This document shows positions 1-8,700 of a stretch of 28,004 nt of DNA, in pieces (the stretch's first letter is position 1; each line of letters opens with the position of its first letter). Source of the stretch: a virus. Where the stretch lies: positions 1 to 28,004 of IMG/VR virus record IMGVR_UViG_3300025102_000209; one strand, 5' to 3'. Under the pieces are notes generated by a model, which saw only the letters and a program-made list of their open reading frames with translations, was not told the origin of the DNA and did no database searches. Both the position numbers and the translations under genes were made by a program.

Positions 1-252
1 ATGGTGCCTGCTGGTACTTCAACTGTATACGATCAAACTTTAGGTAAGAACATTAAGCGTCCTTTCCTACACGTTCGTTATAGAGCTTCTGAAGCTGACG
101 ATAGAAAGATGAAATCTTGGATCACTGGATCTGTAGGTGGAAACTTCACGAGCGATGTTGACAAGATGGAAGTACAATTCCTATCTGAAAGATGTCTTTG
201 TGTACAAGGAGCAAACAACTTTGTATTATTCAAGTCTGTTACTCAATCGTAA
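1..252 (+). CDS. Probable major capsid protein, C-terminal fragment (cut by window start)
   Basis: The reading frame is open from the first base, so this is almost certainly the last 83 residues of a longer gene; the methionine at position 1 need not be the true start. The segment is beta-rich and ends in FLSERCLCVQGANNFVLF, a kind of ending I associate with major capsid proteins of marine podovirus-like phages. It is followed at once by a strong hairpin terminator and then by the connector and tail genes, which is where a capsid gene is expected. Codon use differs from the downstream genes: TTC, AAC, GAC, AAG, CGT and GGT are frequent and G+C is about 40%, as expected for a very highly translated protein. 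The capsid identity is inferred from context and motif, without the rest of the protein. Confidence 0.55.
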   Translation: MVPAGTSTVYDQTLGKNIKRPFLHVRYRASEADDRKMKSWITGSVGGNFTSDVDKMEVQFLSERCLCVQGANNFVLFKSVTQS

Positions 253-260
253 TTACTAAT

Positions 261-305
261 GTAAAGAACGGGGCGTCATAAGGCGCCTCAGTCTTTACTT
301 TTTAT
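261..305 (+). terminator. Hairpin terminator after the capsid gene
   Basis: The arms GTAAAG (261-266) and CTTTAC (293-298) pair perfectly. Inside them GGGGCG pairs with CGCCTC, with one G-T wobble and two internal mismatches, around a loop TCATAAGG. The stem is followed by TTTTTATT. This is the normal form of a Rho-independent terminator and lies 8 bases after the stop codon of the capsid-like gene. Confidence 0.75.
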
Positions 306-325
306 TAATCTTATTATATTATATC

Positions 326-1090
326 ATGGCAACAAAAGAAGCTACACAAGCTAAGGCTTGGAAAATTAAGGATAGAACTTATATATTAAAAGGTGATAAA
401 ACACCTATAACTTTTACATTAGCGTCTAAACATCATTCAAGAAACCCTTTAATGTGGTTTGATGAAGAAACAGGACAAAATAAAGAATTAAGATACGCAA
501 GTAATCAAAATTCACCATTTAGAGATGAACAAGACGGAATGTCTACTTTAAAGCATATAGTTTTTAAAGATGGATCTTTATTTGTGCCTAAAGCACAACA
601 ATCTTTACAAAAACTACTTTCATTATATCATCCGCAGTTAAATAGAACATATTATGAATTAGATAACGTAGCGGTGGCTAAGGATGAGCTTTTTGATATT
701 GAATTAGAAATAAAAGCATTGAATTTAGCAAAAGATTTAGAAGTTGATCATGCAGAAGCAGTACTAAGAGTTGAAATGGGCTCTAGTGTTTCTAAAATGA
801 CTTCTTCAGAAATTAAAAGAGACCTATTATTATTTGCAAAAAGAAATCCAGATACTTTTTTAGCATTAGTTGAGGATGATAACGTACAATTACGCAATTT
901 TAGTATTAAAGCTGAAGAAGCAGGCGTAATTAAATTATCAGGCGATCAAAAGTCTTTTCACTGGGCTAGTAATAATAAAAAATTAATGACTGTTCCATTT
1001 GATGAAAATCCATATTCTGCATTTGCGGGTTGGTTAAAAACAGATGAAGGAACAGAAGTTTATAAGTCTATACAGAAAAAATTAAAATAG
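326..1090 (+). CDS. Conserved phage head-associated protein of unknown function (254 aa)
   Basis: A soluble, mixed alpha/beta protein with no signal peptide or membrane segment. The N-terminal third contains NPLMWFDEETGQNKELRYAS and a following FRDEQDG, then a central LYHPQLNRTYYELDN. The C-terminal part is helical and Lys/Glu-rich, ending near VPFDENPYSAFAGWLKTDEG. I recognise this combination as a recurrent uncharacterised family placed directly after the capsid gene in Bacteroidota and marine phages, but I know of no experimental function. The gene stands alone between two hairpins, so it may be transcribed or dosed separately from its neighbours. The start at 326 follows an AT-only leader (TATTATATTATATC) without a Shine-Dalgarno sequence. 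A head completion, scaffold-related or decoration role is possible by position only. Confidence 0.7.
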   Translation: MATKEATQAKAWKIKDRTYILKGDKTPITFTLASKHHSRNPLMWFDEETGQNKELRYASNQNSPFRDEQDGMSTLKHIVFKDGSLFVPKAQQSLQKLLSLYHPQLNRTYYELDNVAVAKDELFDIELEIKALNLAKDLEVDHAEAVLRVEMGSSVSKMTSSEIKRDLLLFAKRNPDTFLALVEDDNVQLRNFSIKAEEAGVIKLSGDQKSFHWASNNKKLMTVPFDENPYSAFAGWLKTDEGTEVYKSIQKKLK

Positions 1091-1097
1091 GAATATC

Positions 1098-1140
1098 TTA
1101 TAATGATTAGGGTCATTTAAGGTGGCCCTTTTCATTATAA
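1098..1140 (+). terminator. Long hairpin between the 254-aa gene and the connector genes
   Basis: A perfect 9-bp outer stem TTATAATGA / TCATTATAA encloses an inner stem AGGGTC / GGCCCT (one G-T wobble) with loop ATTTAAGGT. The inner hairpin is followed by TTTT, as in a terminator. The outer stem extends the structure and is followed by A-rich rather than T-rich sequence. It may be an attenuator, a partial terminator or an RNA-processing or stability element rather than a full stop. Confidence 0.6.
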
Positions 1141-1153
1141 TAAAAAAAATAAT

Positions 1154-1846
1154 ATGGTTAGTGTAGATACAGTATACCAAACAGTATTGGCAATACTTAA
1201 TAAGGAAAACAGAGGATATATGACTCCACAAGAGTTTAATCTTTTAGCTAATCAAGCTCAAAACGAAATATTTGAGCAATATTTTTATGATTTAAATCAA
1301 TATAATCGTAGAGGCGAAATAACAAATGAGTTCGCTAATATTGTAAAAAATATAAAAGAAAAAATTGATTTATTTAAAGTACAACAAATTCCACTAGTAT
1401 ACTCTACAAATAAATTTAATTTACCTTCTAACTTATACAGGGTAGGTTCAATTAATTTTCAAAAAATAACGGAAGTAGAACAAGTAACTAATAAAGAATA
1501 TTTGTATTATTCTCAATCTCCGTTAACAGCTCCAACAGTATCTTACCCTATGTACATTAGAGAAGAAAATAACATATCTGTTTTTCCAAACTCTATTATT
1601 TCAGAAATATTTTGTACTTATGTAAGAAAACCTGCACCAGTTAACTGGACTTATAATACCGTTAACAATGAAGCTTTTTATAATCCAAGTGCTTTAGATG
1701 CTCAAAATTTTGAAGTACATGAATCTGAAGTATCTGATTTAGTTATAAAAATATTAAGCTATGCTGGAATTGTAATAAAACAAGCTGAAATTATTCAATT
1801 AGCAGAAGCTAAAGAGAATAAAAAAATAACTCAAGAAAAATCTTAA
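1154..1846 (+). CDS. Probable connector/ring (head-tail adaptor) protein, 230 aa
   Basis: The N-terminus, YQTVLAILNKENRGYMTPQE followed by FNLLANQAQNEIFEQYF, is a helical segment that I recognise from a family usually annotated only as 'structural protein' and found next to the capsid gene in uncultured marine phages. The middle part is beta-rich (for example SNLYRVGSINF and ISVFPNSI) and the C-terminus is a helix rich in Lys and Glu. The fold order, helices then a beta region then a helix, would suit an adaptor or ring protein between portal and tail such as the T7 gp11 class. That role is inferred from position before the large tail protein. It ends TAA-TAA and the next start codon follows immediately, so the two genes are probably translated as a pair. 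Confidence 0.6.
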   Translation: MVSVDTVYQTVLAILNKENRGYMTPQEFNLLANQAQNEIFEQYFYDLNQYNRRGEITNEFANIVKNIKEKIDLFKVQQIPLVYSTNKFNLPSNLYRVGSINFQKITEVEQVTNKEYLYYSQSPLTAPTVSYPMYIREENNISVFPNSIISEIFCTYVRKPAPVNWTYNTVNNEAFYNPSALDAQNFEVHESEVSDLVIKILSYAGIVIKQAEIIQLAEAKENKKITQEKS

Positions 1847-1849
1847 TAA

Positions 1850-2737
1850 ATGGCTTTAGCTAAAGTAACACCAGTACAACATTACGCCTCAAATAATATG
1901 GGGCAGTACCAATTTATTAGTTTAAAGGATATTGTAAATAATTTTATTGTTTCTCAGGTTGGAGATGACAAAATAATTAAAAGTGCAAAAAGATCGGAAG
2001 TATTATACCATGCTCAACGTGGTCTTGCTGAATTAAATTATGATACTCTTGGAAATATAAAAACTCAAGAAATAGAATTACCTCCATCTTTATCAATAGC
2101 TATACCTCATGACTTCGTAAATATTGTTGAAATTTGTTTTGTTAATTCTAAAGGTATTTTATACCCAATACAAAAAAGTTCTGTTTCAGCAGACCCTAGC
2201 TCAATACAACAAGATATAGATTATAACTATATATTTGACTTTGATGGTTTTCCAACAATAGCTTCTCAATCTGTAACTGCAGATAGATTTTTAGATGCTA
2301 CAAAAGGTAATGTAGCAAATAGAAATGAAATAGATTTTTTAGAAGAAGGTTTTGGTTATACAGTAGACAAAGGAGCTAGATATGGTATAGATCCAACATT
2401 AGCAAATAAAAACGGATCTTACTTAATAAATGATAAATTTGGTTTAATAAGTTTTAGTGGTGATTTAGCTGGTAGTATTATTGTTCTTAAATATATATCA
2501 GATGGTCTACATTCAGACGCTGATATGGAAATACATAAATTTGCAGAAGAAGCAATGTATAAAATAATTGCATGTGGCCTTGTATCTGCTAAATCAAATA
2601 TACCTGAATATCAAGTTAATAGGTTTAAAAAAGAAAAAAGAGCATCAATAAGAAATGCAAAATTAAGGTTAGCAAAGCTAAGTCCTAATGAAATTATTCA
2701 GGAACTAAGAGGTAAATCTAAACAAATTAAACATTAA
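1850..2737 (+). CDS. Probable second connector/ring protein, 295 aa
   Basis: Near the N-terminus it has YHAQRGLAELNYDTLG followed by IELPPSLSIAIPHDFVNIVE. This is a recognisable signature of a phage structural family found between capsid and large tail genes in Bacteroidota and marine podovirus-like phages, in which a helical section precedes a beta-barrel-like part. The last 70 residues are strongly basic and helical (FKKEKRASIRNAKLRLAKL). Both flanking junctions are the same nine bases, TAATAAATG: stop codon, a second in-frame stop, then the next ATG. This implies tight translational linkage of the 230-, 295- and 2832-residue proteins. An adaptor or ring role at the portal-tail junction is inferred from context. 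Confidence 0.6.
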   Translation: MALAKVTPVQHYASNNMGQYQFISLKDIVNNFIVSQVGDDKIIKSAKRSEVLYHAQRGLAELNYDTLGNIKTQEIELPPSLSIAIPHDFVNIVEICFVNSKGILYPIQKSSVSADPSSIQQDIDYNYIFDFDGFPTIASQSVTADRFLDATKGNVANRNEIDFLEEGFGYTVDKGARYGIDPTLANKNGSYLINDKFGLISFSGDLAGSIIVLKYISDGLHSDADMEIHKFAEEAMYKIIACGLVSAKSNIPEYQVNRFKKEKRASIRNAKLRLAKLSPNEIIQELRGKSKQIKH

Positions 2738-2740
2738 TAA

Positions 2741-5700
2741 ATGGCAGAGCTTAAGCATACTTTCCTTAAGGGGAAGATGGATAAAGATAGCGATGAAAGA
2801 TTAGTTGAAAATGGAGCATATAGAGATGCTCTTAATATACATGTGTCTTCTTCAGAAGGTGCTAATGCTGGTGCAATAGAAAATTTATTAGGTAATGAAC
2901 AACTTTCTTCATTACAATTAAAAAATGCAAAAGTATTAGGTTCTGTAGTTTATACTTTAAAAGATAAATTGTATTGGATTGTAACTTCAGATAATATAGA
3001 TGGCATATATGAATATGACCAAATACAAAAAGAAATATCACCTATATTAATTGACACAAAAAGTGCTGGTACAAAAACTTTTTTCTCTACAATTATAGAT
3101 TCTAATTCTGATAACGAATTAATTTTAGATAATATATCTAATACAGATATAAGTACAATATTTGGTAACGTTCCAAATAGCAATAATGATGAAACGCTTG
3201 TTTCAAATAATATTGATCTTTATTGTGAAAATCCATATATAAAAATATCTATACCAAAAGATACGGTAATAAGAAAAGAAAATGATTTACTTGTATTTAA
3301 GAATATACATTATTCTGGACAAGCATATGGAGGTGTTGACTTAAATGTAGATTTTTCACTAAAAAGTGTATTAAATTTTTCAAAAAGTAATATTATAACA
3401 GGTATTAATATTATAGATGATATGCTTTTTTGGACAGATAATTTAAATGGTCCGAGAAAAATAAATATTTCAAGATTTAAAAAATATACAGAGTCACAAA
3501 AATCAAATAACGTAAATATATTTGAAACACAAACAAAAGTATTGTTTGATGATAAAGATGTGCATGGTAATATATTTACTAATACAAGAAATTTTACAGA
3601 AGATGATATTAGTTTAGCTAAAAAAGTGCCAATGAGTGCACCTACATTATCATTATCTAATACATTAACTAATTCAGGTATTACTACAATACCATTTTTA
3701 ACTAATTTTCAAAATAATAATATAAACGTTGATGTTGGTGATGATTTATTTATACCTGTTAAAACATTACCCATTTGGAAAGTAGGAGATACTATAACAA
3801 TAACAGCAGAAAATCCAACTGTTGAAACCATTGAACTTACAGCTACTGTAAAATTAATTTCTTTTATTGGCATAACATTAACATTAACAACAAAAGATGC
3901 TGATATAGACTATAGCTTAAATTATGAAGCCACATTTACTTTATTAGAAAAGAAGCCAATTCATGAATTATCTTTTGTTAGATTTGGTTATAGATGGAAA
4001 TATAATGATAATGAATATTCATCTATTTCACCTTTTTCTGAAGTTGCTTTTATACCCGGTGACACATTTAAGTACAATGCTAAAGAAGGTATCAATACAT
4101 CAATGGAAAACCAGCTTAGAATAGTTAAACTATCTGATTTTGATACTGGAGATGATAATGTTTCAGAAATAGAAATACTATATAAAGAAAGCGCTAATCA
4201 AAATATATATACTTTAAAATCAATAAAAAGAATAGATTTTGAAGATACTTATGAAATAACTAAAGAACAAATACATTCAGTATTACCAAATGATCAGTTA
4301 CTTAGATCATGGGATAATGTGCCTAAAAAAGCAAAATCACAAGAAGTAACTTCAAATAGAATAATATTTGGTAACTATAAGCAAAACTATGATATTTATA
4401 ACCCAGCAGAATTTGATGTATTTATTTCTCAAAGATTTGGAAAGCAAAGTATAAAATCAAATAGAAATTACCAAATAGGTGTTTCTTATATTGATGAATA
4501 TAATAGACATTCACCTATACTTTCAAATGATACAGGTTCATTTTTTATAGACAAAACACAAGCTACAGTATCTAATGAATTTAATATTGCATTAAAATCA
4601 AAACCGCCAGCATGGGCAAAATATTTTAAGTATTATATAAAAGATATTTCTTCTGAATATTACAATTTAGCCGCTGATAGATTTTATGTAGATAAAGAAA
4701 ACGGATTTGTTTATATTTCTTTTTCTTCAAATGAAAGAAACAAAGTATCAAAAGATGATTCTATTTTATTAAAGAAAAAACACGGAACAGATGAAGCTGT
4801 TTCAACAGATAATAATAGATTTAAAGTTATTGAAGTTTTTAATGAAGCACCAGCTTTTATTACACAAAGAAAAAAAGCTATTGAAATTTTAAGTGATATT
4901 AAGTTTTCTGACAATATTTCTGGATCAAATGTTACTCCTATATTAAATATAAATAATGCACCAGCTAGTTCATTACCTAAAAAAAGAAGTAGATCTGTAA
5001 AGATAATGCAAGCCTTTAAAGGCGTTGATTATGATAGTCTTGTTTTAAACACCACCGCTAACGCCAATGAAGGGGTACCTCAAAAATATTTAGCTAATTT
5101 ACAAAATGGAAAATTTGTTAGATTTATTTCTGGTGATAAAAAAACAGATTATTACAAAATATCATCTGTAAGCATAGACTATGCAGATTCTGGTAGTAGT
5201 GGTGATAATGATATTCAAGTACAATTAACTTTTGATAGAGATTTTAATGATGATGTTAATGTTCTTTATGATGCGGCTGGTAATATAGGAGACTCAAACG
5301 GTTTAGGTGTAAATTTAGAAATAGCAGAAGAGTTTTCAGCAGCAGGTGATAAAGAATTTGATGGTAGATTTTTTATTAAAGTAGCTGCTAATGAAGAGTT
5401 ATTATATATAAATAATTCATCAAATACAGATTATTACGATTTAGAGTCTTTTGATTTAGCAGGTGTGGACAGGCATTCTGATAAAAAGAAAAATAAAAGA
5501 GTTTTACCTAAAAATGATGTAGATGATAATCCAAAGTTTCCACTGTTTATAAGTAATAATAATCCAGGAGGTGATTTTGCTTTTGGTATTGTTATGTTAA
5601 ACCATAAACAGGCAAGTTTAGATGCATTTGAAAAATTTGATATAGGTACAAAATTTTATATTAATGAAGACTCAGATAATATATATGAAATACAATCTAC

Positions 5701-8700
5701 ATCAACGCCAGAAAAAACTACATTTGGTGGTTATGAAAGTCAACGCAGAAGAAGACTATATTCAATACTTAAGAAAAATTTAAAAATAGTAAGAGTTGAT
5801 ACTGAAGATATAGTAAAAACACAAGATTTACCACCACTACCAGCGCTTGGTTCATTATCAACAATAAAGCTTACTATTGTTGAAGAAAACTTTGATAATA
5901 ATAAAATACCTTTTTCTAAAAATCCTGCAATATTTGAAACAGAGCCAAAGCCAAATAAAACTGATTTAGATATTTATTACGAAACTGAAAAAGCATTTGA
6001 TATATCTGAGCACGGTAATTCTTTAAAAATAAAATGGTTTAACTGTTTTAATTTTAGTAATGGAGTTGAGTCTAATAGAATAAGAGACGACTTTAATTCA
6101 CCATTTATTCAACCAGGAGTAAAAGCATCAGCGCCAATAACAGATCAAATAAAAGAAGAACATAAGTTTAATGGTATAATATGGTCAGGTATAATAAATT
6201 CAAGAAGTGGATTAAATAAATCTAATGAATTTAATGTAGCTTACCCTATAACAAAAGATTTATTACCGTCATATGGCTCTATACAAAAATTGCATGCATG
6301 GGATGATAGATTAATCATGCTCTGTGAAGATAAAATTGTACGAGCATACGCAGATAAAGATGTTATTTATAACGCTGATGGCAATATGAATATTGTTGCT
6401 ACTAATAAAGTTATAGGTGATGCTCAGCCTTATGCAGGTGAATATGGTATATCTACAAACCCAGAATCATTTGCAGCTTATGGTTTTAGATGTTATTTTA
6501 CAGATAAAATGAGAGGTGCTGTAATAAGATTATCATTAGATGGTATGGAGGTTATTAGTAATTATTTTATGAGTGACTTCTTTAATGATAGATTTTTTGG
6601 TAGTGAATGTTATAATTCAGTACAAGACAATTCATATTTATTAGGTTCATATGATAGCAATAATGGTTTATATAATATTTCTTTCTTAGGAAGAGATACT
6701 GTATGTTTTGATGAGCAAATAAATGGATGGGTAACTAGAAAATCATTTATACCTCAAAATGCTATATCATTAAATAACATTTATTATACATATAATAATG
6801 GAGATATTTGGCAAAATGATTCATCTAATGTACCTCATAATAATTTTTATAATGTACAGTACACTTCTAAGGTACAATTAGAAATTAATGATGATCCATC
6901 TGTTATAAAAAAATATAGAACTTTAGGTTACGAAGGAACAAAAGGTTGGCAAGCTAATATAGTTACAGATCAAGAAAAATCAAGTAACTTATATTTTGTA
7001 GAAAAAGAAAATAAATATTTTGCGTATGTAAAAGGTGAAGAAAAGAACTATACTAATTTAGATTTAAAAAGTTTTAACTTACAAGGATTAGGAAATATAA
7101 CTGCTTTTGCTGGTCTTTCCGCAGCGGTTAATACCGAATTAAAATTTCAAATATCACCTAATGATACTTTTAAATACATATCTAATCCTGTTATTTTAAC
7201 AAATACGCCTGGAACTAAATTATCACCAACTGTATCTATAAAAATAGCACCAAAAAATGGGTATATATTAGATGCAAATAAATTAAATATACCTAAAGCT
7301 GTTGTAACTAAATCTGGCAAAGATTTAATCGTAGAGTATACACATGGTATAAAATCACACCCTACTGAAGATAAAACGGTTGAAATAGAATTATGTAAAA
7401 TAAATTTTGCTGAAAAAGAAAATGTATCAATAACAGGTAATTATAGTTTTAGTAAAACAGGTAAAGTAAGTTCTAGTATTCCTGATGATTCTTATAATAT
7501 AAGCGGAAATACAAAAACACTACAAATTACAGCAAAAAGAACATTAATTCCTGATCCAGGTAACGAAATATTATTTGATAGTATAAAAACAGATAATCCT
7601 AATGTACAATTAACTAAAAAGCAAAATGATGATGGAAGTGTAACAGTTACTGAAAGAATACAAATAGGCACTTCTAATATAACAAATTTTGATTATGAAA
7701 TTTCTGCAATAGCAATTGCGGCTACTGTAGCTACTAAAGAATTAGTATTATCATCTATCAATAAAGATGATTTAATTAATCAAGATTATAATAGAATTTT
7801 AAGTATTTATGGTGACCCAGGAAGTGCATTTTCATATGAATTAGAAAATAACGGGGGACCTATAGACAATATAAATAACATTGTAATACCAGATACAGGT
7901 ATTCATCAAATACCAATAAACTTTGATTCATCAAATATTACTGATTTATTCACTATAACATTAACACCTGGGCAAGACACAGTAAATGGTGCTAATTTTG
8001 AAAATATTATACAAATACCTAAAACTCAGAAAAGTACTCATGAGATTACTATGTTTTCTCAATTTAATAATACTATGAGTAATAAAAGTGTGTTTAAAGC
8101 AACGAGTAATGATGCTATTAACTACGACTTTTCTTTTGTTTTAAATTTACCTTCTGCTAATTATGTTTTAAAATCACAAGTAAAACAAAAAGATTTTATT
8201 TTTGATAATACAACAGACAATACAGAACTTACTGATTTAAATTTAGTATTAGATAATTCCGCAAACACTGTAACATTATCTGGTAATATAAATATAGACA
8301 AAGTTACAAGTAATAATAAAATTATATTATTTTTAACTGACTTTGTAAATGAACAAATAACATTACAATTAGGATATAGTAATGTTACCGCAGCAGGAGT
8401 TACTACAACAAATTATACATTTGCACCTTCTTCAACTTATTCAATAATAGGCCCATCAGGTTTAGCTCCCCAGACTATTGAAAATGAATATTTATTTACA
8501 CTAACACCAAGTGGTGGATTTGAATTTATAAACAATATAAGTTCTAATGATTTTGAAATAATAGATAGTGGTAATAATAATGTTACAGCTACATATGCTT
8601 TAAATAATACTGTTGATATTTCAGTAATAAATAGTGAGTTGGTTGTAAAAATGATTCCTAATAGCTTTAATATGCCGCCGGCTAATGAAACTATAAACAT

